NCBI RefSeq assembly: GCF_003696365.1
Contig: NZ_RFFM01000006.1
Location: 62,001-126,000, forward strand
Direction: 5' to 3'
Length of the DNA: 64,000 nucleotides
DNA from: Stutzerimonas zhaodongensis
Lineage (GTDB): Bacteria; Pseudomonadota; Gammaproteobacteria; Pseudomonadales; Pseudomonadaceae
Shown: positions 35,797 through 43,995 of the stretch, one piece after another
Layout of the letters: every line of letters begins with the position of its first letter
How positions within the stretch are numbered: position 1 is the stretch's first letter
Made by a program: the position numbers and the translations under genes
Notes under the pieces: generated by a model
Seen by the model: only the letters and a program-made list of their open reading frames with translations
Database searches by the model: none
Told to the model about the DNA's origin: nothing

Positions 35797-36339
35797 TCAG
35801 TCAGCGTAAGCCTGCTCCAGATGCTGATCCTTGAGCTTCACGTAGTTACCCGCGGTATAGCTGAAGAAGCTGCGCTCCTTGTCCGTGAGCGGCCGGGCTT
35901 GTTTCACCGGGCTGCCGACGTAGAGGTAGCCGCTTTCGAGCGTTTTGCCAGGCGGCACCAGGCTGCCGGCGCCGATGATGACCTCATCCTCGACCACCGC
36001 ACCGTCCATCACGATGGAACCCATTCCCACCAGAATGCGGCTGCCCAGGGTGCAGCCGTGCAGGGTGACCTTGTGGCCGACGGTCACCTCGTCACCGATG
36101 GTCAGCGGAAAGCCGTCCGGGTTGTATGGCCCGGCGTGGGTGATGTGCAGGACGCTACCATCCTGAATACTGCTGCGTTTGCCGATGCGGATGCGGTGCA
36201 TGTCGCCGCGGATCACGGTGAGCGGCCACACGGAGCTGTCCTCCCCGATCTCGATATCGCCGATAAGCACCGCACTGGGGTCGACAAAGACGCGCTCACC
36301 CAATTCGGGCGTGTGGCCCTGATAGGTTCGGATGCTCAT
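35797..36339 (-). CDS. Gamma-class carbonic anhydrase family protein
   Basis: The 180-residue product is a left-handed beta-helix with hexapeptide repeats: VLIGDIEIGEDSSVWP, VIRGDMHRIRIG and HGCTLGSRILVGMG, where the histidines are the zinc ligands. It resembles YrdA/PaaY proteins that form trimers. Activity as carbonic anhydrase is not guaranteed. CAGGAG precedes the ATG at 36339. It appears to head a two-gene unit with the GNAT. In P. aeruginosa a homologue lies just before prlC, as here. Confidence 0.88.
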   Translation of the reverse strand: MSIRTYQGHTPELGERVFVDPSAVLIGDIEIGEDSSVWPLTVIRGDMHRIRIGKRSSIQDGSVLHITHAGPYNPDGFPLTIGDEVTVGHKVTLHGCTLGSRILVGMGSIVMDGAVVEDEVIIGAGSLVPPGKTLESGYLYVGSPVKQARPLTDKERSFFSYTAGNYVKLKDQHLEQAYAD

Positions 36340-36377
36340 GAGGTGCTCCTGTAGGCTCAAAAAAGGTTCAGGCGATT

Positions 36378-37199
36378 CTAGTGGACAGGGTCAGCGGCAG
36401 AAGTGCTGCCAGAACGGAAGAATTCGCCTGGCGTGGCACCGAATTGTTCGCGAAAGGCGGCGATGAAGGCTGACAGGGATTCGTATCCGCAGCCCAGCGC
36501 GACGTCGGTGACCCGTTCGCCTCGCTCCAGCGCCGGCAGGGCGCTGAGCAGCCGCAGGCGCTGGCGCCATGCACGAAAGGTCAACCCGGTTTCGCGGAGA
36601 AACAAGCGGCTCAGTGTACGTTCGGAAACCCCAAGGGTTCGGCTCCAATCGGCCAGCCCTTCCTGCGACTCCGGCTGCGCCTGCAGGCTTTTGCATAGGC
36701 GATGCAGGCGCGGCTCGGCCGGCAGCGGCAACACCAATTCGACTTCCGGCGCGCAACTCAGCTGATCCAACAGGACCTGTACCAATCGCCCCTCGGCACC
36801 GTCTTCGGCATAGGCCTCAGGCAGGGTGCTGAAATGCCGGATGAGTTCTCGCAGCAGGGGGCTCACCTGCAATACGCGACAATGCTCCGGCGCATCGCCC
36901 GCTACAATGCGATCGATATAAAGGCTACGGATGCAGGTATCCGGCGCGCAGAACACTTGATGGGTAACGCCCGCCGGAATCCACACCGCGCGCAGCGGCG
37001 GGGCGATGAAGCGGCCACTGTCGGTGCGCACTTCCAGCACCCCTTCGACCGCATGGGACAGCTGCACCCAAGGGTGGCTGTGGCGGTAGCCGAGCTTGAG
37101 GTTGGGCGGGGAGTCCAGCTGGCCATACACCGGTCGAGGGAGTGCTTTGAGTTCGCTGAGACGGGTGATCAGAACGGCTTCTTGTCCGATTGGCGACAT
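36378..37199 (-). CDS. AraC family regulator
   Basis: The 273-residue product has an N-terminal cupin-like sensor (HSHPWVQLSHAVEGVLEV) and a C-terminal pair of helix-turn-helix motifs (ADWSRTLGVSERTLSRLF and VALGCGYESLSAFIAAFRE). The ATG at 37199 is preferred; an in-frame TTG 66 bases upstream is possible but weaker. It is divergent from the bile-acid:sodium symporter-family gene with 84 bases between starts and may regulate it. The effector is unknown. Confidence 0.9.
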   Translation of the reverse strand: MSPIGQEAVLITRLSELKALPRPVYGQLDSPPNLKLGYRHSHPWVQLSHAVEGVLEVRTDSGRFIAPPLRAVWIPAGVTHQVFCAPDTCIRSLYIDRIVAGDAPEHCRVLQVSPLLRELIRHFSTLPEAYAEDGAEGRLVQVLLDQLSCAPEVELVLPLPAEPRLHRLCKSLQAQPESQEGLADWSRTLGVSERTLSRLFLRETGLTFRAWRQRLRLLSALPALERGERVTDVALGCGYESLSAFIAAFREQFGATPGEFFRSGSTSAADPVH

Positions 37200-37283
37200 T
37201 TCATGCCTGCTTGGCGTTAGTCGGAAGGCAGCGCCCACGTTAAGGTCCGTTCCTGTTGCCTGCAAGCCCCAAGGAAATCACCC

Positions 37284-38276
37284 ATGGCCAAGCTCCGTCT
37301 TCTCTTCGATAACTTCACTCTGGCCCTGCTCGCGGTGGTCGCCATTGCAACGCTGTTTCCCTGCGAAGGACAGGTCGCGGTGTTCTTCGAGTGGCTCACC
37401 GCCGCGGCCATCGCGCTGCTGTTCTTCATGCACGGCGCCAAGCTGTCGCGGGAAGCGATCATTGCTGGCGCCGGCCACTGGCGTCTGCACCTGCTGGTCT
37501 TTGCCTGCACGTTCGTGATGTTTCCGTTGCTGGGGCTTGCGCTCAAACCGGTCCTGACCCCGATGGTCGGTACCGAGCTGTACCTGGGCATGCTCTACCT
37601 CTGCGCATTGCCAGCCACGGTGCAGTCGGCCATCGCCTTCACATCGCTCGCACGTGGCAACGTGCCGGCGGCAATCTGCAGCGCGGCGGCGTCGAGCCTG
37701 ATCGGTATCTTCCTCACGCCGTTGCTGGTGTTGCTGCTCATGGGCGTAGAAGGAGAGAGCGGTTCGACCCTGGATTCCATCGGCAAGATCGTCCTGCAGC
37801 TGCTGGTTCCGTTCATCGCCGGGCAGATCGCTAGGCGCTGGATTGGTGCCTGGGTGACGCGCAACAAGACCTGGCTCAAGACCGTCGATCAGAGCTCCAT
37901 CCTGCTGGTGGTCTACACCGCATTCAGCGGCGCAGTGGTGGATGGCCTGTGGCAGATCGTGCCGCTGGGTCATCTGTTGGGACTGACAGTGGCCTGCTGC
38001 CTGTTGCTGGCGATCGTCCTGTGGCTGACCAGCGTCCTGGCCAAGATCATGGGTTTCAACCTCGAAGATCGCATCACCATTTTGTTCGCCGGTTCGAAGA
38101 AGAGCCTGGCGACAGGCGTGCCCATGGCCCAGGTGCTGTTTGCCACCAGCGCGGTCGGCATGATCATCCTGCCGTTGATGCTCTTCCACCAGATCCAGCT
38201 GATGGTCTGCACGGTGCTGGCCCAGCGTTACGCGCGCCGGCCTGAGGTGCCGGTGGAATCGCCTGCGGCTCAGTAG
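37284..38276 (+). CDS. Bile acid:sodium symporter family carrier (YfeH-like)
   Basis: The 330-residue product is an integral membrane protein of about ten helices, with FFMHGAKLSREAI early, CALPATVQSAIAFTSLARGN in the middle and FAGSKKSLATGVPMAQVLF near the end; these are conserved in the SBF-like YfeH branch of the BASS family. The transported solute is not known; bile acids are unlikely for a free-living pseudomonad. CAAGGAA precedes the start. A divergent AraC gene is the likely regulator. REP elements follow it. Confidence 0.88.
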   Translation: MAKLRLLFDNFTLALLAVVAIATLFPCEGQVAVFFEWLTAAAIALLFFMHGAKLSREAIIAGAGHWRLHLLVFACTFVMFPLLGLALKPVLTPMVGTELYLGMLYLCALPATVQSAIAFTSLARGNVPAAICSAAASSLIGIFLTPLLVLLLMGVEGESGSTLDSIGKIVLQLLVPFIAGQIARRWIGAWVTRNKTWLKTVDQSSILLVVYTAFSGAVVDGLWQIVPLGHLLGLTVACCLLLAIVLWLTSVLAKIMGFNLEDRITILFAGSKKSLATGVPMAQVLFATSAVGMIILPLMLFHQIQLMVCTVLAQRYARRPEVPVESPAAQ

Positions 38277-38307
38277 CGCCGCTATCGGGCACGCATCTAC
38301 GGTACCG

Positions 38308-38331
38308 GTAGGAGCCCGCTTTGCTGGTAGC
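38308..38331 (+). repeat. Degenerate REP element
   Basis: GTAGGAGCCCGCTTTGCTGG resembles the REP unit at 9091 with changes in the palindrome. It is the first of three units between the SBF carrier gene and prlC. Confidence 0.55.
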
Positions 38332-38353
38332 TCATATCGCAGCAAATTTGAAT

Positions 38354-38390
38354 GTAGGAGCTAGGGGGCGCCCAGTGCTTGCTGGCGATC
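38354..38390 (+). repeat. REP element with insertion
   Basis: GTAGGAGCTAG is followed, after a GC-rich interruption, by CTTGCTGGCGATC, the two ends of the REP unit. It appears to be a unit broken by about a dozen extra bases. Confidence 0.55.
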
Positions 38391-38431
38391 CATGCTGACG
38401 GAACGTAACGCGGTTGAGGCGGCGCACCTTT

Positions 38432-38455
38432 GATCGCCAGCAAGCTGGCTCCTAC
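38432..38455 (-). repeat. REP element, inverted
   Basis: GATCGCCAGCAAGCTGGCTC and the following CTAC are an intact inverted copy of the same REP unit as at 9134-9156. With the unit at 38354 it makes an inverted pair. The rest of 38277-38678 shows no gene. Confidence 0.8.
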
Positions 38456-38678
38456 AAGAGCGACCACGGAACCGGCGCAGCAGGAAATCGTCGCAGTTAC
38501 AGGTACTCGGTCGGTAGGGGCGGGTTCGGTGATGCCGTTTGGCGGTACCAACTTGAACGCTTGGGCCCTGCGGAGTGGTTGACCATAGCGCCACTCTATC
38601 GCGCTGTTTGCTGGCTGCGCGGCCGGGCAATTGGCTTTAACATGCCTGGCTGATCACTTATTCAAAGGGGCAACTGCC

Positions 38679-40727
38679 GTGACCGATACCAACCCGCTGC
38701 TTCGGGAATTCGACCTGCCACCTTATTCCGAAATCCGCCCCGAGCATGTCGAGCCGGCGGTGGACGCCATCCTCGGCGACAACCGTGTCGCCTTGCAGGA
38801 ATTGCTTAGTCGTCCTGCCGAAAGCCTCGACTGGAGCACTCTGGTGGTCGGCCTGGACGAGATGAACGAGCGCCTAAGCCGCGCCTGGGGTCCGGTCAGC
38901 CATCTCAATGCCGTGCGCAACAATGCTGAATTGCGCAGCGCCTACGAGGCCTGTTTGCCCAAACTGTCCGCCTACGCCACCGAATTGGGCCAGAACGCTG
39001 ACCTCTTCGCCGCTTACCAGGCGCTTTCGCTTAGCCCTGAGGCAGACGGATTCGATGTCGCGCAGAAGACCATTCTCGAACACGCGCTGCGCGATTTCCG
39101 CCTGTCCGGTATCGATCTGCCGCCCGCCGAGCAGCAGCGCTTCGGCGCGATCCGCATGAAGCTCGCTGAACTCGGCAGCACCTTCTCCAACCAGCTGCTC
39201 GACGCCACCCAGGCCTGGACCAAGCACGTCACCGATGAAAGCCTCCTGGCCGGCATCACCGAGTCGTCCAAGGCGCAGATGGCCGAGGCTGCCAAGGCCA
39301 AGGAGCTGGACGGATGGCTGATCAGCCTGGAATTCCCCAGCTACTTCGCCGTGATGACCTACGCCGACAACCGTGCGCTGCGTGAAGAGGTCTACGTTGC
39401 CTATTCCACCCGCGCCTCCGATCAGGGGCCGAACGCCGGTCAGTTCGACAATGGTCCGGTGATGGAGCAGATCCTCGATCTGCGTCAGGAGCTGGCCCAG
39501 CTGCTGGGCTTCGGCAACTACGCCGAGCTGTCGCTGGCGACCAAGATGGCCGAGAGCACCGATCAGGTGCTGAGCTTCCTGCGTGATCTCGCCGAGCGCA
39601 GCAAGCCGTTCGCCGAGCGCGACCTCAAGGAGCTGCGCGCCTTCGCCGCCGAGCACGGCATCACTGATATGCAGAGCTGGGACGTCAACTACTTCGGCGA
39701 GAAGCTGCGCCAGGCGCGCTATAGCCTGAGCCAGGAAGAGCTGCGAGCTTACTTCCCGGTGGACAAGGTGCTGTCCGGCCTGTTCGCCATCGTCAAGCGC
39801 CTGTACGGCATCGAGATTCACGAGCTGGAAAACTTCGACAGCTGGCATCCGGATGTTCGGCTGTTCGAGATCCGCGAGAAGGGCGAGCACGTCGGGCGCT
39901 TCTTCTTCGACCTCTATGCGCGGCCCAACAAGCGCGGCGGAGCCTGGATGGATGGCGCCCGCGACAAGCGCCGTACCTGCCTCGGTACCCTGCAGACGCC
40001 GGTGGCCAACCTGGTCTGCAACTTCACTCCGCCGGTGGGCGAGCGCCCGGCGCTGTTGACTCATGATGAAGTGACCACGCTGTTCCATGAGTTTGGCCAC
40101 GGCCTGCATCACCTGCTCACCCAGGTCGAGCATGCCGGCGCCTCGGGTATCAACGGAGTGGCCTGGGACGCGGTCGAGCTGCCGAGCCAGTTCATGGAAA
40201 ACTGGTGCTGGGAGCCGGAAGGGCTGGCGTTGATTTCCGGGCACTACCAGACGGGCGAGCGCCTGCCGCAAGACAAGCTGGACCAGATGCTGGCGGCAAA
40301 GAACTTCCAGTCCGGCCTGGTGATGGTGCGCCAGCTTGAATTCTCGTTGTTCGACTTTGAATTGCACGCGACTCACGGCGACGGCCGCAGCGTGCTCGAG
40401 GTGCTCGAAAGCATCCGCGACGAGGTCTCGGTGATGCGTCCGCCGGCCAGCAATCGCTTCCCCAACAGCTTCGCGCACATCTTCTCCGGTGGTTACGCAG
40501 CTGGTTATTACAGCTACAAATGGGCCGAAGTGCTGTCGTCCGATGCCTTCTCGCGCTTCGAGGAAGAAGGCGTGTTCAATGCCGAGACCGGCCGTGCGTT
40601 CCGCGACGCGATCCTCGCTCGTGGCGGCTCGCAGGAGCCGATGGTGCTGTTCGTCGACTTCCGTGGGCGCGAGCCGTCCACCGATGCGCTGCTGCGCCAC
40701 CTCGGCCTGACCGAGGAAGTGGCATGA
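38679..40727 (+). CDS. prlC: Oligopeptidase A
   Basis: The 682-residue product is an M3 family zinc metallopeptidase with HEFGH at residues 470-474 in LFHEFGHGLHH and the downstream glutamate in ENWCWEPE. Its length matches E. coli PrlC. It degrades short peptides in the cytoplasm, including released signal peptides. I place the start at a GTG (38679) with AAAGGGG upstream, giving TDTNPLLREFDLPP as in homologues; an ATG-like start 48 bases earlier would add an unrelated leader. Its stop overlaps the next start (ATGA). Confidence 0.95.
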   Translation: MTDTNPLLREFDLPPYSEIRPEHVEPAVDAILGDNRVALQELLSRPAESLDWSTLVVGLDEMNERLSRAWGPVSHLNAVRNNAELRSAYEACLPKLSAYATELGQNADLFAAYQALSLSPEADGFDVAQKTILEHALRDFRLSGIDLPPAEQQRFGAIRMKLAELGSTFSNQLLDATQAWTKHVTDESLLAGITESSKAQMAEAAKAKELDGWLISLEFPSYFAVMTYADNRALREEVYVAYSTRASDQGPNAGQFDNGPVMEQILDLRQELAQLLGFGNYAELSLATKMAESTDQVLSFLRDLAERSKPFAERDLKELRAFAAEHGITDMQSWDVNYFGEKLRQARYSLSQEELRAYFPVDKVLSGLFAIVKRLYGIEIHELENFDSWHPDVRLFEIREKGEHVGRFFFDLYARPNKRGGAWMDGARDKRRTCLGTLQTPVANLVCNFTPPVGERPALLTHDEVTTLFHEFGHGLHHLLTQVEHAGASGINGVAWDAVELPSQFMENWCWEPEGLALISGHYQTGERLPQDKLDQMLAAKNFQSGLVMVRQLEFSLFDFELHATHGDGRSVLEVLESIRDEVSVMRPPASNRFPNSFAHIFSGGYAAGYYSYKWAEVLSSDAFSRFEEEGVFNAETGRAFRDAILARGGSQEPMVLFVDFRGREPSTDALLRHLGLTEEVA

Positions 40728-41002
40728 GCGACCAACCCGAAGTGACCACGAAACGCTTTATCGCCGGCGCCGTGTGCCCGGCGTGCAGCGCCAGCGACAG
40801 CATCAAGATGTGGGACGTCGACGGCGTTCCCCATCGCGAATGCGTGGAGTGCGGCTATGCCGATACGCTCAATGCGCAGGGTCAGTCGGTGCCGTCCGAG
40901 CTCGGCACACGGGTCAATAAGGCGCAGCCAAAAGCGCCCGATCCGCAGGTGCAGGCCGTGCAGTTCTTCCCCAATCCAAAGCTGAAGAAAAAAACCGACT
41001 GA
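40724..41002 (+). CDS. YheV-like zinc ribbon protein
   Basis: The 92-residue product has CPAC at residues 18-21 and CVEC at 40-43, a four-cysteine zinc ribbon, followed by a basic tail ending in PKLKKKTD. This is the YheV family, often found right after prlC. The ATG overlaps the prlC stop by four bases, so translation is coupled. No activity is known. Confidence 0.88.
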   Translation: MSDQPEVTTKRFIAGAVCPACSASDSIKMWDVDGVPHRECVECGYADTLNAQGQSVPSELGTRVNKAQPKAPDPQVQAVQFFPNPKLKKKTD

Positions 41003-41018
41003 CCGGCGGAGCATCGCC

Positions 41019-41786
41019 ATGTGGCATATCACCTGTGGCGATCTCGCCGCTGACAGCGTCCGGCAGCTGCTGGCCGAAGGCAACGAGGTCCGCATCCTGC
41101 GCGACGATTTGGCGGTCGGCCCGCTTGCTGACATCGAATCCCCTCCATGCAAGGCGCGCATGGCGTTCTGGGAAGGGGTCTGGCCTTTCGGGTTGGAGCC
41201 ACGGCCGGATTTTTCGGGCATTGCCAATGATGCCGAGTGGCTGGCGCGATTGGCCGATCAACCGCGACAGGTAACGGTCTGGCATGGCGACAGCGCTTCG
41301 GAGCAACTGATGCTCGCGCGGGTGGCAGCGGCCTTGGAAGATTCAGCAGTGCCGCTGCATGAGGTCAGCTGCGGCACCGGCGACAGTCGAGTCGGCGCGC
41401 GCATGGCGGTGTCGATGCATGCCCCGGATGCATTGGCAGCGCTCTACCAGCCTCGCCTCGTCAAGCCCGCCCGCATCGCCGACCTCTCCAACCAATGGCG
41501 GGCCGCCATTGAAGAGAACGCAGCGATACGTCGCTGGGTCGACGGGCGTTTTCTCGGTGAAGACCATTCGCGGATCGATAGCGAGCTGCTGGCGGCCTGC
41601 GGCAATGACTGGATGCCGCTGGCCCGCGCCATGGCTGAGGTCATGGCCCATTGCAACGGATTTTTCGCGACCGACCTGTTTCTCTACTGGCGCGCACGTG
41701 AGCTGGCGAAACGCGGCGAGATACTGATCAGCGATGTTGCCGGTGTTGGGTACAGCAAGGCGCAGGTACGGCGCCCTTTGGGTTAG
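41019..41786 (+). CDS. DUF1835/DUF3658 domain protein
   Basis: The 255-residue product opens MWHITCGDLAADSVRQLL and has ILRDDLAVGPL, the N-terminal signature of DUF1835; the C-terminal half fits the associated DUF3658. The family is of unknown function and has no signal peptide or membrane segment. It follows the zinc ribbon gene after 16 bases and is likely the last gene of the prlC operon. Confidence 0.8.
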   Translation: MWHITCGDLAADSVRQLLAEGNEVRILRDDLAVGPLADIESPPCKARMAFWEGVWPFGLEPRPDFSGIANDAEWLARLADQPRQVTVWHGDSASEQLMLARVAAALEDSAVPLHEVSCGTGDSRVGARMAVSMHAPDALAALYQPRLVKPARIADLSNQWRAAIEENAAIRRWVDGRFLGEDHSRIDSELLAACGNDWMPLARAMAEVMAHCNGFFATDLFLYWRARELAKRGEILISDVAGVGYSKAQVRRPLG

Positions 41787-41860
41787 CCACTAGCTTTTGG
41801 ATGCAGAGCGTGCAGGATGCTGCTGCGCCTGGCCTACTCTGGCGCAGGCGACAGTCGGAG

Positions 41861-41889
41861 TTGGCGAAAAATGATGATTACCTGATACT
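41861..41889 (+). promoter_or_regulatory. Sigma70-type promoter of the radical SAM gene
   Basis: TTGGCG (41861-41866), a 17-base spacer and GATACT (41884-41889) form a reasonable promoter. The LexA box overlaps its downstream end, as expected for repression. Confidence 0.5.
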
Positions 41890-41903
41890 GTATCTATATA
41901 CAG
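41888..41903. promoter_or_regulatory. LexA (SOS) box
   Basis: CTGTATCTATATACAG matches the LexA consensus CTG-N10-CAG with an alternating T/A core. It ends 16 bases before the start codon of the radical SAM gene and overlaps the promoter. Confidence 0.9.
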
Positions 41904-41919
41904 TATTTCGAGGCTCGTC

Positions 41920-42984
41920 ATGTATCCGCCAGTCAGCACGCCGCGCGGTCGCGGCACCGCCATCAATCCTGACAACCGATTCGCCCCGACCCGCAGCGAG
42001 GCGTGCGACGACGGCTGGGAGCAGGACGTGCCTCCGACGCGCGCCACCGAGGTACGGTTCGAGACGGCCAAGAGCGTACTCACCCGTAATCAGTCGCCGG
42101 ATGTCGGCTTCGACCGCTCGGTCAATCCGTATCGGGGCTGCGAGCACGGCTGCATCTACTGTTTTGCACGTCCCAGCCATGCTTATTGGGACATGTCGCC
42201 CGGGATCGATTTCGAGACGCGGTTGATCGCCAAGACCAACCTAGCCGAGCGCCTGGAGCAGGAGCTGAGCAAGCCCGGCTATGTGCCGCAGCCCATCGCG
42301 CTGGGGGTCAACACCGATGCCTATCAACCCATCGAGCGCGAACAGCAGTTGACCCGCCAGGCGCTGGAGATCCTGCTGCGCTTCAAGCATCCGGTGCACA
42401 TCATCACCAAGGGTTCGCTGGTGCTGCGCGATATGGACCTGCTGGTGCCGCTGGCGGAGCAGCGGCTGGTCAGCGTCTCGGTAAGCCTGACCACTATGGA
42501 TGACGAACTCAAACGCATCATGGAACCGCGCGCGGCGTCACCCTCGGCGCGTCTGCGGGTGCTGCGTACCCTGCACGAGGCGGGCGTACCGGTCAGCGTG
42601 ATGTGCGCGCCGATGATTCCGATGATCAACGACATGGAGCTGGAGCGCATGCTCGAAGCCGCACGGGAAGCCGGTGCGCGCTCGGCCGGCTACGTGCTGC
42701 TGCGGTTGCCGCACGAAGTGGCGACGCTCTTCGATGAGTGGTTGCAGGAGCATTTCCCACAACGTGCAGGCCATGTCATGAGCCTGGTGCGCCAGTCGCG
42801 GGGCGGCAAGGATTACGACAGCCGTTTCGGCAGCCGCATGCGCGGTGAAGGCCAGTTCGCACAACTGCTCGCCCAGCGCTTTCAGCTTGCATGCAAGCGG
42901 TTGGGCTACAACCGGCGAGATCAGAATTACGGTCTGGACTGCACACGTTTCGTTGTACCGGGCTCGCAGATGTCTCTGCTTTGA
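41920..42984 (+). CDS. PA0069-type radical SAM protein, SOS-controlled
   Basis: The 354-residue product carries the radical SAM cluster CEHGCIYC with cysteines at 74, 78 and 81, preceded by NPYRGCEHG and followed by FARPSHAYWD. This is the SplB-related group named after P. aeruginosa PA0069. SplB repairs spore photoproduct; a DNA-related role here fits the LexA box in front of the gene, but the reaction is unproven. From memory, PA0069 is in the P. aeruginosa LexA regulon. It is a single-gene unit. Confidence 0.92.
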   Translation: MYPPVSTPRGRGTAINPDNRFAPTRSEACDDGWEQDVPPTRATEVRFETAKSVLTRNQSPDVGFDRSVNPYRGCEHGCIYCFARPSHAYWDMSPGIDFETRLIAKTNLAERLEQELSKPGYVPQPIALGVNTDAYQPIEREQQLTRQALEILLRFKHPVHIITKGSLVLRDMDLLVPLAEQRLVSVSVSLTTMDDELKRIMEPRAASPSARLRVLRTLHEAGVPVSVMCAPMIPMINDMELERMLEAAREAGARSAGYVLLRLPHEVATLFDEWLQEHFPQRAGHVMSLVRQSRGGKDYDSRFGSRMRGEGQFAQLLAQRFQLACKRLGYNRRDQNYGLDCTRFVVPGSQMSLL

Positions 42985-43184
42985 ATCATGGCAACAGACT
43001 GGTCAGGTCTCTGGTGCCATTATTCGGCGATCGGGCAGCTGTCTGTAAATGCCGTGTTAGAGCGGTTCGTTCAGCTTCACTTAAGACTAACTGACTAGCC
43101 TGGCGGCAAATGTGACCAGGCAGTCACCGGGCCGCTCCCAGCTCGATGACCCTGGCATGCCTTGCCCCGCACCAGGAGACCATC

Positions 43185-43916
43185 ATGCCCGAATTCAATT
43201 CTGCTCGCGTATCCACCGTCTCACCTGCAAGAGGCGAAAGCGCCGACGAGTCGTTCGCTCACCTCGTCGACGGCTTTCGTCGATTTCGTAAAGACGTCTA
43301 TCCAGAACAGCGAGCACTGTTCGCTCGCTTGGCCAAGGCACAGTACCCCCGTGCCATGTTCATCACCTGTGCCGACTCGCGTATCGTTCCGGAGCTTATT
43401 ACCCAGAGCTCGCCGGGCGATCTGTTCGTAACCCGCAATGTCGGCAACGTAGTTCCGCCTTATGGACAGATGAATGGCGGTGTGTCGAGCGCCATCGAGT
43501 ACGCGGTCATGGCGCTCAACGTGCAGCACATCATTATTTGCGGCCACTCAGAATGCGGCGCAATGAAAGCAGTGCTCAACCCGGAAGGCCTGCAGCGGAT
43601 GCCGACCGTAAAGGCCTGGCTGCGGCACTGCGAGGTGGCACGTAGCATGGTCGAGACCAACTGCAACTGTGGTGTCGAAGACTCACTCGGTGTGCTCACC
43701 AAGGAAAACGTCGTGGCCCAGCTTGACCACTTGCGCACTCATCCATCGGTCGCTGCCCGGCTGGCGGGCGGCCAGCTGTCCATTCACGGCTGGGTCTACT
43801 GCATCGAGACCAGCGAAATCCTTGCCTATCACGCCAGTACCGGCCGCTTCGCGCCGCTGGATGGTGATGGGCCATCACCAGTGGCAACGCCCGCTCCGCG
43901 ATATCTGCAGGCCTGA
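43185..43916 (+). CDS. Beta-class carbonic anhydrase
   Basis: The 243-residue product has C62-A-D64-S-R66 (CADSR) and H121-S-E-C124-G, giving the zinc ligands Cys, His, Cys and the Asp/Arg dyad of beta-carbonic anhydrases. It interconverts CO2 and bicarbonate in the cytoplasm. AGGAGACC supports the ATG at 43185. It precedes a SulP transporter by 79 bases, the same pairing as in P. aeruginosa PA0102-PA0103, which suggests a bicarbonate uptake unit. Confidence 0.96.
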   Translation: MPEFNSARVSTVSPARGESADESFAHLVDGFRRFRKDVYPEQRALFARLAKAQYPRAMFITCADSRIVPELITQSSPGDLFVTRNVGNVVPPYGQMNGGVSSAIEYAVMALNVQHIIICGHSECGAMKAVLNPEGLQRMPTVKAWLRHCEVARSMVETNCNCGVEDSLGVLTKENVVAQLDHLRTHPSVAARLAGGQLSIHGWVYCIETSEILAYHASTGRFAPLDGDGPSPVATPAPRYLQA

Positions 43917-43995
43917 CACCGCCGGCCTCTTTTGGCCGATGCATCGATTGATCGCGCGACGCTGTCGGCGTCGCGGCGTGCTCGAGGATTTCTGA

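Noticed and set aside
37284-38276. Carrier as a real bile acid transporter
   Set aside because: The family name is historical; the YfeH-like branch in environmental bacteria has other, unknown substrates.
38874-40700. 608-codon open frame antisense to prlC
   Set aside because: It mirrors the codon pattern of prlC, has no ribosome site and no known motif.
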